From contig JBAJFG010000370.1 of NCBI GenBank assembly GCA_037903475.1, forward strand, positions 2,408,501 to 2,472,500: DNA of 64,000 bases. The letters are read 5' to 3'. The stretch comes from Ancylostoma caninum (Eukaryota; Nematoda; Chromadorea; Rhabditida; Ancylostomatidae). A program made the translations under genes and the position numbers. Numbering within the stretch: position 1 is the first letter of the stretch; each line of letters begins with the position of its first letter. Of this stretch, positions 1-11,039 are shown one piece after another. The notes under the pieces were generated by a model that searched no databases, was not told where the DNA came from, and was given only the letters and a program-made list of their open reading frames with translations.

Positions 1-190
1 GCTCCGCAATATTCGAAAGTTCGAATATTCGAAAATTCGAGGGTTCGGGTTTATTCGAAAATTCGAATGTTCGAAAATTCGATGGTTCGCAAAAATTCGG
101 AAATTCGAATATTCGAAAATTCGGGGGCTCCCAAAAGTTCGAAAATTCGAATATTCGAATATTCGAAAAATATTTTCGAATGTAAAACTC
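1..190. repeat. TTCGAA-rich satellite-like repeat
   Basis: A run of degenerate TTCGAAAATTCGAATATTCG units. The motif is self-complementary, so both strands look alike and short open frames here (about 60 codons each way) are by-products. Related tracts lie near 19195, 25160, 46085, 61285 and 62915. Confidence 0.85.
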
Positions 191-191
191 T

Positions 192-915
192 AGTGTGGAG
201 CAAGGGGGCACGTGCACTCGTCTTAGTGACCGGCACTGCTCACTTTGAGTAGTCCTCTCTCGATAAATCCAAGGCGGCATGTATCCGAGCGTGCACGACA
301 ATATTCTAGGAACACTGTAGCATCTTTATCACTAATGGGATCGTTGAGGCACCTTGCCCCCAGAGACAGAAAAATTTGGAAAAAATTGGAAAAACAATTG
401 GGTGCACTGAAATCAGCAAGAATATTTCGGAGTTCCGAGAGAGTAATGAACTGCATTAAAACCGAATACTCGGAACTAAACTTGTGGAAGCGTCAGCGGT
501 ACCTTTCCCTTCTAAACAGAGCTGACAGAAGGAACAAGGCTGACAGATACATTCATAGAGGATCACTGCTGAAGTAACCTCAAGTGGACTTTGCGTATCT
601 CAACCACTGGTGTACGGATGCATATTTTCTAGCGTATACGGGTTGATTCTGCATCAAGGAACCAAAGCGTGGTTAGATACCAACGATAGACGTCATTTCA
701 CGAGACATTGCCGATGGTGCCAAATCACAGATTTCGACTTCTGCGAAATAAATTTTTCTTAAAAAACAGAAAAACAGTGGAATGGGCAGGCTCCAACTTT
801 TTCCTGTCTGGCATGAGTATCCACAACTCCCATAAAAATTTGGGCACTCATGCTCTGCTTTGAACAAAGTTACAGACGAAAAGCCAAAAGTTGCAATCTT
901 TTTGCTCGCTACTAC
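192..915 (-). mobile_element. Half copy of a TA-flanked foldback element
   Basis: This matches the right half of the elements at 9480-11037 and 31577-33145: the same 'gtggagcaaggg' start, the same central stretch, and the same terminal motif ending in GCTCGCTACT at about 915. The left arm is missing, so it is a truncated, diverged copy. No transposase is encoded. Confidence 0.75.
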
Positions 916-933
916 ATATATATATATATATAT

Positions 934-1214
934 CAGTGGCGGACGCAGGGGGGGGGGGGGGGCGGGGGGGCGCCCCCCCCCGAGAATGGGTCGCCAAATT
1001 TTCGAAATTACTTTACAATACAAATAAAAATCTTGTGTTAGTTTATTTTTAATTGTTTATTTTTATTATTATTTTTAATATATTTTTTATTTATTGTTTA
1101 TTATTATAATTAATATTATTATTAATTTTATTTTCCGTCTGGGTCCCCAAAACGGCGGAGACCCCACTTTTCTTCCCACGCCCCCCCATCCCGCCCACTT
1201 TCTGCGTCCGCCAC
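934..1214. mobile_element. Short hAT-like non-autonomous element
   Basis: The left end is CAGTGGCGGACGCAGG and the right end is the inverse, ending GCGTCCGCCAC. CAG-type termini of this form are usual for hAT elements. It sits in an (AT)n tract, so an 8-bp duplication (ATATATAT both sides) is compatible but not provable. The interior is AT-rich with G- and C-runs and no coding potential. A related left end occurs at 35336. Confidence 0.6.
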
Positions 1215-1424
1215 ATATATATATATATATCATCATGCACACCATCACCGTTACACTTGGATGTGTCTTCTGATTTACGTTCGTCTTATTGCTATTTCAA
1301 ATGTTGTAGTTTTATCGTAGATTTCATCTGTCGGTTTTTTTTTCTGTTTTTTTTTTGGTATTCTTCATGTGCAATGCACGTGCAATAAATGTAAATGTAA
1401 ATGTAAAGTTAGGGTTCAGAGAAT

Positions 1425-1860
1425 TCCAAAGCAATATCTCCTCTCAAAATCAATTAATTCTATTTTCCTCCGGCGATTGGCGGGACAGTAGTGTCAGAAA
1501 TCTATTTATAAAGTTTGAATAGGATTCATTCAGTACCAACGATACTGTGGGTACTGTTAGGTACTTTTTCAGCTGTAACTCCTATCAAAATCAATTAAAT
1601 CCAATTCTCTTTCGGATTTAAATAGAGCGCTGCCAGTTGCAGCCATATACATGGTCTCAGCAAGATCTGGGCAGAACCTGTCCTTTTACAAGCGCTGAAA
1701 GCAGTGCTTCTGGCAGGATTTTCGCATGATAGCCCCCAACCTCCTGTCGAAATCAATTAATTCCAATTTCCTTTGGCAGTTGAAGGAAGAATGGTATCTC
1801 TAAACATGTCACGAAATTTGATCAGTATTCCTTCAGTAACAACGATGCTGGGGACCTTTT
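1425..1860. repeat. Three diverged tandem repeats of about 155 bp
   Basis: The phrase 'AAATCAATTAA(T/A)TCCAATT' followed by a TTTCCTTTGG-like stretch recurs near 1445, 1590 and 1750. Between the copies are similar 'cagtaccaacgatactg' phrases. No open reading frame of note is present. Confidence 0.6.
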
Positions 1861-2086
1861 TAAGTGTGTTTCTTAAACAAGCCTTAATTTTGTTCTTATT
1901 TCAGACAGATTTTACAGAACCAATAGAAAAAAATTCTTCGGTTTAGTCTCTTTTGTTTACTTTTATCTGCAAAGGAGTTTATGGTTATCCGACAAGTCCT
2001 AACTACGAACTCCCCTTTGCTCACTTTATCTTTACGAAGTCCCGCTTGCCTTGAGTAAAGTTCCTGCCGAAGTCTGGTTATGGTAC

Positions 2087-2312
2087 AAAATGAATACGAT
2101 ATTTGTGCTCAGAACCTCAATAACTCTCCTCTGCGGAGTTTCAGCCAAAAAAATTTGTTGAACATTTTGAGGCCAGTAAAGCTGAATGGCCTCTTTGTAC
2201 ATAGATGTTGGCACTATTCCACATTAAGGGCCTCAAAATTTTCAAAAAAAAAATTCCACCGAAACTTTGTGGAGAGGGGTTATTTGAGGTGCTGAACACG
2301 AATATCGTATTT
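2087..2312. repeat. Inverted-repeat element, GATATTCGTG family
   Basis: The left arm (AAAATGAATACGATATTTG, then an 'aacctcaa' phrase) is repeated inverted at the right end (GAGGTGCTGAACACGAATAT then CGTATTTT). Related sequence recurs at 6480-6720. Non-coding. Confidence 0.6.
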
Positions 2313-2389
2313 TATTTATTTATTTGCTACATCACAGATGATGTGCTTGATACCGACAGTAATTAACAAGACAAAAAGAGAATATTAGC

Positions 2390-2513
2390 GAGGAAAGTGT
2401 TGAGTGTGCGCAAAAAAGGTATGTCTTATCAGTAATTATTGAAACATTCATGCCTTACTACGTCATGCTGACGAGCGTTATAGCTTTTTTGATTCGTACT
2501 CAACACTTTCCTC
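2390..2513. mobile_element. Small MITE-like inverted repeat
   Basis: GAGGAAAGTGTTGAGT at the left end is matched inverted by ACTCAACACTTTCCTC at the right end. The element is about 124 bp with a non-coding centre. No clear target duplication was resolved. Confidence 0.6.
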
Positions 2514-3083
2514 ATTATATAGCAGTATCATGTGATAAAAAGAATAGAGAGAATAAGGAGAACTTCATGAGTCTCTGTCATTTACTGTTCAAATGTTTCA
2601 ACGGAAAGATCGTAACAAAGTAGTTGTTCTGAACATAGTGGTGGAATGAATCTTATACTAACAGAATAAATTAGAGATAAGTGGTATTTGGAGGATGAAG
2701 CTTCTTTTTCTTAACAGGGGCGGTTGAAGTTGTTCATGTCCGTGATAAGGAAGCATCATGTTCATGTTATGTCATCTAAATCAAGCATTGCTAGCACGTC
2801 AATATTCCCCAACCTGCTCTTAAAAGAAGAAGTACTAACCGAAGCCATAATTTTGGGCGGAAGTTTTTCAAACCATGAGGCTGTTCTTACAAAAAATGAC
2901 TTTTCATAAGGACATTTCTTGGTATTCCTTGAGAAGCTACTGAGAGAATAGTAAAATTTAAATCTACTTGTCCGACCAGTGCAAGGCCTTCAAACCCAGA
3001 AGTCGCTTGGTCTTAGCTTAGTTCCTAGACGCAGGATACGGAACGCAAGGAGCAAATCAGCAACGATGCGTCGATAGTACAGG
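2514..3083. other. No recognisable feature
   Basis: A plus-strand open frame of 61 codons at 2724-2909 has no recognisable domain or splice context. I see no gene here. Confidence 0.5.
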
Positions 3084-4505
3084 CATAGGTGCGATAGGGG
3101 TGAGAACGCCCCTGTCAAAGTGAAGGGGGTTACCGGGCAAAAAGTGAAGGGTGTCGACCGGGGGGGGCCTTTCTGCTTCCTTTTAGTAAGAGTTGTGGTA
3201 TTGGTAAGTAAGTGTCAATGCCCTATCCATTGATCTAATACCCAATATGTCTTCAAATGCCATGGAAACTGAGCAAATCTTGCAATATATTTCTGCAAAC
3301 ACACCGTTCAACAGTTTCATGAAAACGTACGATAGCGATGAGTCATCGCTATCGTGCTGCGGATGCTCTAGGATACTGCTTTCAAATGAGGAAACAGCCA
3401 TTGATTACATGAATGAAGATAGTCCTCAGCACACCTTCATGATATGGTCCACTCATACATGCACAACTGCACATCATTTCTTCTCTACTACATACAAAAA
3501 TTTGACCCTGAAATTACACCTGCTTTTGAGCTATTTTTGTATATTACAGGTTCATTCGGAAATGAAACCTAGGAGTGAAGGGTATCTATGTTCTCCTCCT
3601 CCAATCCCCTAACTGATAAACCACATCTCGTTTCATGTGGTTGTGTGTCTTTTTCTGTGAAGGGGGGTGAGAATGTTTCTGAAGCCATTCTCACCCCATG
3701 CGCGCGCCTCTCTTCCCTCACCGCACTATCTCGCCATTTGTCTAACAACGGGCACGAGAATGTCCCGTTGTTTCGGCTCACCCAATCTATTTTTCAACCA
3801 GAAAAGGGTTTCCCCCATACATCTGTATATGGGCGGAAAGCGCATCCTTTCTAGTATGTACATATGTAAATACTTACCACTTTCTCGGAAACACAAGACG
3901 AAATCCTTTGAAGAACACCTAATTTGTAGAGTTTTCGACTGTCCTGTTGGTACCACTTTTTTGCCTGCTCATCTTACACTAACTATCACAACTCGTACAC
4001 GAAAATGAAGAGAAAATCTTTGCAAATTGTGGAGGACTATCCTCTTTCCGGTTAGTTCACGAACTTATCCATAATGATCTTAGAAACATACATGCTATGT
4101 TTTTCATACCCTTATGTGTTCAAAAATTTCTCCGCAGACTGCTATCTATTGCTTCCCACTTCTAACATATAAACTCTACTAGGTTTAAGCTTCAATTAGA
4201 TACCCTTCACTCATATTTAATTCTTTATCCTTCACATAGAAATTCGCTCGTCATTTTCCCTGTCTGCGGCAATGGTCACATTGCGCCTCCATTCAACACT
4301 AACGTCATTTCGATTCCTGACTCCTTTATTCACATGGACAGCAATAGAATCGATCCTCTATCATTGAATTCGTTCAGTTTCACCTTACCAAACTTTTGAT
4401 TTCTTCATTTCCTTGTCTTCTGTAACTGGTTTGGGGAAGGGGGTCTATTGGCCCCCTCCCAAAGTGAAAGGGGTCTGAGCCTTGGCTCGGACTATCGCAC
4501 CTATG
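3084..4505. mobile_element. 1.4-kb element with 14-bp terminal inverted repeats
   Basis: CATAGGTGCGATAG starts the block at 3084 and its exact complement CTATCGCACCTATG ends it at 4505. Subterminal regions carry G/C-rich 'AAAGTGAAGGGGG' phrases on both sides. Internal open frames reach 121 codons (3247-3612) but none resembles a transposase, so it looks non-autonomous. 'cccttcacttt' phrases recur near 36290-36350 and 42240. No target duplication is evident. Confidence 0.6.
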
Positions 4506-4543
4506 GTAGATGCAGCAGAAAGCATGACATACGAAGGCCGTTT

Positions 4544-4669
4544 AAACGGCTGAACACGCTGGACTTGGAAACAGTATGAGACATTCTGCCATTAGTCATA
4601 TCTGACCCGAGGTATGACTAATGGCAGAATGTCTCATACTGTTTCCAAGTCCAGCGTGTTCAGCCGTTT
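4544..4669. repeat. Perfect 57-bp hairpin
   Basis: Arms 4544-4600 and 4613-4669 are exact reverse complements around a 12-nt loop. The right arm reads straight into Penelope-type 3' sequence and resembles the first part of the 3' untranslated region of the intact element near 58077-58115. The left arm is therefore best read as an inverted copy of that element end. Confidence 0.85.
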
Positions 4670-4895
4670 GTCGAAGACATCACCCGGTCGGCGGACTTGT
4701 GAAGAGGTGAGTGGGTTACCGCTGGGGTTATTCGTGATTTTCGGGTATAATCTGGATCGAAGTTGGATTGAGGAGGTGCTTGTCCGAGTACTTTAACGGA
4801 TCGACTCGACTCTTTCAGGCTCTGACGAAGGCGAAGTCGCCGAAACGTTGGCCAATAAAGAAGTGTGACAACCTCGTGCGTCGCTAACAGAAGCA
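4613..4895 (+). mobile_element. Penelope-like element, 3' end fragment
   Basis: This shares with 53871-53940 and 58256-58345 a 3' module: 'TTTCAGGC', a CTGACGA...GAAACG core, then 'AATAAAG' and 'AACCTCGTG'. The core at 4822-4845 (CTGACGA, a GGCG/CGCC stem, GAAA) resembles the conserved centre of a hammerhead ribozyme. No coding part remains. It abuts the LINE at about 4905. Confidence 0.65.
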
Positions 4896-4904
4896 TATAA
4901 ATGT

Positions 4905-6253
4905 TTCAGTCTAATTTGGTAACATGGCAAAGTTGAAGGGTAGTTTGGGGGAATATTTTATAAAATAAAATTCTCGTGGAAGTTCTCTGTACTTTTTCTA
5001 TCGCTAAAATGTCTTTTTTCCGAGATGGACTCCATACTTGACTTGCCTATTCCAAATGTGGTAGGACATAAGATTTATATAGCTTAATGTATGTTTTTGC
5101 AGAGACAGATTTCAAATTGCGAAATATGAGGAACATTTTTTGTAGAGCAATGCTAATATTATTTTTGATATGAAGGTGTGGATCAAGATTTTCATTAAGA
5201 ATTATGCCCAGGTCGCGAACTGTATCAGTGTTAGGAATAGTAACTTCGCCATGGTTGTAATCTACAGAAGCTGGGGCAAATCTTCTTCCAGTTGAAAGGC
5301 AGAAAGTTTTGGCTAAATTGACATCAATATCGTTCTCCTTAGCCCATTCCAGAAGTTTATTGATAGACAATTGTAATGCCTTTGTAACACCGTGACTATC
5401 ATTTTCAGAGAAAGAGCCAAAGATTTTAATGTCATCTGCATATATCGCAGATTTTATTCTCATGTCAGCGTTGAGCAGGGTGGGAAGGTCACATGTATAG
5501 AGGTTAAAAAGAAGTGGGGATAAGACTCCACCCTGCGGAACTCCGCTACAAATTTTATAAGCCTTTGAGCAAGCATTATTGAAACGAACTGAGAAAACTC
5601 TTTCAGTAAGATATGATGAGAGCCATACTAAAATGTTATATTTCACACCGAGCTTCGTTAGTTTCTCAATTAGTTTTGTGATATTTAGTCTATCAAACGC
5701 CTTTGATAGATCAAAGTAGATGACATCAGTTCTCTTCTTTTCTGCTAGAGCTTCTTTCCACAGAAAGTCACACGATAAGAGCTGAATTATGGTTGGTGAG
5801 CCACGCATGAAGCTGTATTGTTCATGGGGAATCAGTGAATGTATTTTACAAGTATTATCAAGGCGCGATTTTACGATTTTTTCAGCAATTTTACACAGAA
5901 CTGGGTTGATGCAAATAGGTCGGAACTCATTGACGGTAGTTGCTGTTGGTTTCTCTGGAATCGCTGTTACAATACCTTGTTTCCATACAGTTGGCAATTG
6001 GCCATGTAGGAAAGTCATATTAAGCATTATGGAGGCGGGTAATGCAAGAGCTTTAGCGCAGCGTCGAAAAATTATTTGTGGCAGACCGTCCATCGGAAGA
6101 AATGTCGATGGCTTGAGGCTAACCAGAAGACTTTGTACATCCCAAGGATACAAATATAGTGTTGAATCAAGAAAAGTTGGCTGTATCCGTTTAGGCATGT
6201 CATTTGGCTTGCGAAAAACGTTAGCAAAATGAGCAGCAAGTGCTTCTGCCTTC
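4905..6253 (-). pseudogene. CR1/Jockey-type LINE reverse transcriptase, broken
   Basis: An open frame of 383 codons (6198-5047) carries non-LTR reverse-transcriptase motifs in order: 'EFRPICINPVLCKIAEKIV', 'DVIYFDLSKAFDRLN', 'SGVPQGGVLSPLLFN' and the catalytic 'YADD' in 'AIYADDIKIFG', followed by the thumb. The frame runs back without an ATG to about 6253, where it is cut off by an unrelated repeat. Downstream, TAG follows 'VLPHLE'; the next codons continue the usual LINE tail ('ASQVWSP') in frame, so the stop is a mutation. There is no endonuclease and no 5' part. Clade assignment within CR1/Jockey is a judgement from motif style. Confidence 0.85.
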
Positions 6254-6265
6254 TACCATTAATTT

Positions 6266-6486
6266 GGTACCGTAACCCCATTTTTGTGGAGTTACGGTAG
6301 GCACACAGTAGATACGGTATCTCACAGAATCCTCTCAAATTTTCCGTCGAGGAGTTATTCTAGGCGCCGATCACGACTGTCAACATTATTTTGAGTGATA
6401 CCTTCGCTTTCTACTTAAAATCGGCATTTTCTCCGAATCCAGTACCGTATACCTACCGCGTCCCCGCGAAATTGGGGTTACGGTAC
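6266..6486. mobile_element. MITE with GGTACCGTAACCCCA ends
   Basis: GGTACCGTAACCCCA at 6266 is mirrored by TGGGGTTACGGTAC at 6473-6486. Further 'ACCGTAACCC' and 'GGTACAAAATGAATACG' phrases continue to about 6720, related to the repeat at 2087-2312. Non-coding; it truncates the LINE on its left. Confidence 0.6.
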
Positions 6487-6730
6487 AAAACGAATATGAT
6501 ATTCGTGTTCAGCACCTCAAATAACCCCCTGTGCAAAATTTGAGCGAATTCCATGAGGTACCGTATCTAGGATAACCCTACCGTAACCCTACAGAGATGA
6601 GATCACGGTACAAAATGAATACGATATTCGTGTACAGCGCCTCAAATAACTGACCTACACAAAGTTTCGGCGGAAAAAAATTTTAAAAATTTTGGGGCCG
6701 CTGATGTGGAATAGTGCCTAGATGTTAAAT

Positions 6731-8050
6731 CTTTCCTGTTTATCCGTGATTTATCTTAAAGAATGACCACCTTTGTCTTTATAGTTTTTCTGACTATAGA
6801 TTATCAAGCGGAAGGCGCTAGATCGTTGGAGGGGTAAGAATTTGTGCGCAAATATGGTTGAGTTGTATATTAGGAGCTGAGTCCGTGGGAGGAAGGTTGT
6901 GGAAGTCTACCTTTTAGCATCATCACCCTTGGCGTTGATGTAGATTTTGTCCAAAAACCTGTAATTTTTGGTCTCTCATTCCCATGTTCGAGTTACCACT
7001 AAATTTCATTCCATCTGATTTCTATGATAGACTTAGAACGTTTCAGGAGGTCGGAACTTTCTTCGCCGCATCAGAGTCATTTTTATCTTTCAAATTTGCT
7101 AATGTAAATCGATCCTCCTCTTATCTTACTGTTGATCAAAAGAAAACAGGATTTCTTGAAGAACGAGAGAAGCCAAGGCTTCATGTTTTCTTGAAAGCAC
7201 TGTCTACTTTCGAAAAAAAAAACGAAGAAACAAGGAAAAAAGATCGTTGCTCACTCCTTTGTTATGTTTCGCGTATGCCTTCGTTTTGAGCACCTCACGT
7301 ACATTTTATGTCGAATTGCTTGACTGATGCTGGCTACATTGTTGCTATCCAAGCGGAGCAGCGGGACCTGCTCGACTTCCTGCCGTGTAACATTCTCGTA
7401 CCGCATCTTTCGTTGGGGTTCTGCAGCGCTTTTCGAACCGCAGAATATCCGCATACGGTATTGTTCATTTGATTCAATACAGACTTTGAGCGCTTTTTAG
7501 GTAGCAGTGAAACTGCGGGAGAGTTCACTGTGGAGAAGATATTGGGGAAACGTATACGAAAGGGTTGGTTTTGCTGTTTTATTATCAACTTATTTCGTTT
7601 TGTTTTGTTTTGTTCCATCAATCGCTTTCATTTTATTACCAAGCGCAGGCATTTTCAAAGCACACAGAAGTGAATACGCGGGGTGTATACCAAGAGGTGC
7701 GCTCTGCAATTATCTGGGTCACCTCGCACCTCGTTCGCACCTTCCCATAGGCAGTAGCAGCAGCATCTACAGTATCCGACTGCAAGTCCACCCTCCTTCG
7801 CTAGAGTGAAACCCAGCGAGATAACTCGGATGCATTCCGCGCGCGCGATGAGTGAAGATTCCAGATCACGCCAGCTTTGAGATATGGAAATACACACTCC
7901 TGGAAGCTGATGTTACATTGACTATCGAACTGTGGTATAGCAATAGCAAGTTACTGTTATCCAATAGTCCTTTGAGATTTCGGTTCTTCTGGTTGACTTT
8001 ACTCTTAAAACGATGCTCGCGTATGTAATGCATATCCGATTATGTGTTGA
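6731..8050. other. No confident gene
   Basis: Open frames of about 100 codons (6984-7289 and 7507-7809, plus strand) lack recognisable motifs and convincing splice partners. Nothing else was identified. Confidence 0.4.
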
Positions 8051-8507
8051 AATGAAAAAAACTCGTATCTAAATCTACAACCGGCTGCGAAAGGCGCGCC
8101 CCATGGACCAGCGCCAATGCGGCGCCAAATATGAATAAGGGCAGCGGAATGCGTGGCCAAAACGCGATTTCACCTACAAGAGGAAGGATTGCTTGATTTT
8201 GCTTGCAGATTCGCTTGCAAATAGCCAACAGAAACGTCAGTAAAGTGCCAGTGCTTAGTACTTTGCAATAAACGAGTGATTAAAGTGAAACATCGGGCAG
8301 AAAACGGTTTTATGGTGTGTACTGAATAAAATGGCTGTTAAACTGACTTGAAAGGTTTCCTCCGAATGTTTCTTGTTTTCCTTATACTCCTACTACTTCT
8401 TTTTCTGCCTTCTCTTCCCTTTGACTCCCCTTTCACCGTTTTTTCCTACTTTTTTCCCTCCTACTGTGTCTTCTTGTAGTTTCTCTTCTGTTTGTTTTTT
8501 TTTGTTA

Positions 8508-8875
8508 TGTGAGGCCAAAAGGTTCTCTCGACCAAAGGAACTAGAGCTGCGAACCCTCTTTAACCACAGTGCACGCGTGGAAAACACAGTTTATTAAGCA
8601 AATGCAGAAATCAGAGAAAACTGAACAAATAAAAAAAAAACAATCAACGACGGTGGCGGAGAGATCCTGATGCGGTCGAGGGTGATGGCTTCCGGCGTCG
8701 AGGACTGGACCGCCGTCAGGAGGGAAGGGGAATCCTATAATGAATAGTCTCTCTGGAAAAAGATCGGGTCCCGCACCCGTTTGGCGCCTTCGCGCCTGAT
8801 CACTTCTGTGATCTGTGGGGCCAACCTTCTCTTGACCTTATAGCGCCCTCCTTTTTACGGGCGGTTTGCCTGACA
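8508..8875. mobile_element. Solo LTR
   Basis: A 368-bp block starts TGTGAGGCC and ends CCTGACA, flanked by GTTA on both sides (8504-8507 and 8876-8879). The opposite arm of the host element (rc of about 12830) is uninterrupted at this point, so the block is an insertion. An A-rich 'aataaaa' lies near 8627. TG...CA ends and a 4-bp (perhaps 5-bp) duplication fit an LTR left after recombination. The retrovirus-like family cannot be told. Confidence 0.7.
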
Positions 8876-9477
8876 GTTACCTTTTCTTCTCATCATGTTT
8901 TCCCTGTTCCTTTTGCATTCTACTGCTTCGTTTTTGTTTCTCTTTCTCGTCTGAGCTTCCTATCAGTAGTTTTTCTTTCTTGTTTCTCTTGTACATCACA
9001 ATTTGCCAGATAGTATGATGTTTGACGAGGAAAATGCGGCTCAATGTGCAGATTGGCTTTGACGTGATCATGCTCCATGTCGGATCTGGATACATGCTGC
9101 ATGCAGCAGGGTCGTTGTGAACAAAATCTACTTGGCTTGTGAGAAAGGTTGCTATTCGTACTTCGTCAGAAATGGCTGAACTCGTCGGAGGTCTGAAGTC
9201 TTAATCTACTCAAGAAACTCCCTAGTTTAAAATGTTTTAGGCTCCATGCACTTGGGAACCCGAGATAACTGCCAGCCTGCTAATGGCGGTCGTGAACTGT
9301 CAGCAAATCTGCTGCGGATTTATTGGCAACCTCACTAAAGCCTTGCGTTACGCTCAGCATCGGTCCCGCCCACTTCGCCGCGTAGCGTCGCGTTGGGTCG
9401 CGCGACCTCGTCAAAGTCGGAAAGCCTTCCTCATGAATTAAGTGCACTGAGATTGAGAGTGTGATGCAAGAACTAGA

Positions 9478-11039
9478 TACAGTAGCGAGCAAAAAGATTG
9501 CAACTTTTGGTTTTTCGTCTATAACTTCTTCCAAAGCAGAGCGTGGGAGTTTAAATTTTCATGGAAGTTGTAGATACTCATGGGAGATAGAAACAAGGAA
9601 TAATCCCTTTACTCCATTCACTTCACTTTTTTTAAGAAAAAAGTTACTCACAGCGGCCTAAATCTGAAATTTGGCACCATCCGCAATGTCTCATAAAATA
9701 ACGTCTATCGTTAGGATCTAACCACGAATAGGTTCCTTACAGCAGATCCGACCCGTATGTACTTGAAAATGTGTATGCGCTGACCAGTGATTGACATCTA
9801 CAAAGACTATGTGAGATTAGTTCAGCAGTGATCCTCTTTGGGTGTTTCTGTCACACCCTGGCTCCACCTTTCGGCTCTATTTAAAAGGGAAGGATGCACC
9901 TGATGGCTCTATAAGTCTGGCTAGAAGTGTTTGGTTTCAACGCAGCTTATTGCTCCCTTGTAGTTCCGAAATATTCGGGCTTGTTGCCGTGCAGCTAATC
10001 GTGCACATCACGCAAAATGAGTTTTGGAATTTTTTCTGTCTCGAGGAGGAAAATACCTTGAGGATCCCATAAATAGTAAAGATTCTCCAGGGTTCCCAGA
10101 ATATTGCAGTGTGCGTGGCGACTCATGCCGGTTTGAATTTAATGAGGTAGATCTTGCTGAAATGCAATGAACCCTACGAAACATCACCGGAGCGGGATAC
10201 TGCGACCTGGCATCATAAAAACTGGCTAATTCAGTTTGAATTAGATGAAACAAACTACACGAGACATTTTTAAATCAAAAGGCTCTAGGCAAAGTGGGAA
10301 AACTCGTAGGTGGAGCAAGGGGCCACACATGCTCGTGCTAGTGAGCAGCACTCTTCACTTCAAGTAGTCCTGTTTCAATAAATCTAAGGCGGCATGAATC
10401 GTCACGCACGCGGCAACATTCCAGGGACCCTGGAGAATCTTTACCATTTATGGGACCCTTAAGGTATCTTCCTCCTCGAGACAGAAAAAAATTAAAACTT
10501 ATTTTCCGTGACGTGCACGATTGGCTGCACGGCAACAAGCCCGAATATTTCGGAACTACGAGGGAGCAATAAGCTGCGTTGAAACCGAACACTTCTAGTC
10601 AGACTTATAGAACCACCACGGGCATCCCTCCCTTTTAGATAGAGCCGATAGGTGAAGCCAAGGTGACAGAAACACCCATAGAGGATCACTTCTGAACTAA
10701 TCTCACATAGTCTTTGTAGATGTCAATCACTGGTCAGCGCATACACATTATCAAGTACATACGGGTCGGATCTGCTGTGAGGAACCTATTCGTGGTCAGA
10801 TCCTAACGATAGACGTCATTTTATGAGACATCGAGGATGGTGCCAAGATTCAGATTTAGGCCGCTGCGAGAAAAATTTTTCTTAAAAAAGGTGAAGTCAA
10901 TGGGGTAAAGGCGTTATTCGTTGTTTCTCTCACCCATGAGTATCTACATCTGCCAAAAAAATTTGAGCTCCCACGCTTTGCTTCGGAAGAAGCTATAGAC
11001 GAGAAACCAAAAGTTGCAATCTTTTTGCTCGCTACTGTA
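9478..11039. mobile_element. Foldback element with Tc1-type ends, copy A
   Basis: The element (9480-11037) begins CAGTAGCGAGCAAAAAGATT, ends with the inverse, and is flanked by TA on both sides. The arms are about 700 bp each and fold on one another; the centre (about 10130-10330) is unique. TA duplications and CAGT ends place it near Tc1/mariner elements, but no transposase is encoded. A second full copy is at 31577-33145 and a half copy at 192-915. Confidence 0.85.

Noticed and set aside
1..190. Palindromic TTCGAA tract as a possible heat-shock element cluster (nGAAn/nTTCn)
   Set aside because: The motif recurs as a dispersed satellite in at least six places without a nearby promoter, so a regulatory role is unsupported.
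8373..8597. Hydrophobic Phe/Ser-rich 74-codon frame that could look like a membrane peptide
   Set aside because: It arises from a pyrimidine-rich tract within a transposon arm and is repeated, inverted, at 12621-12965.
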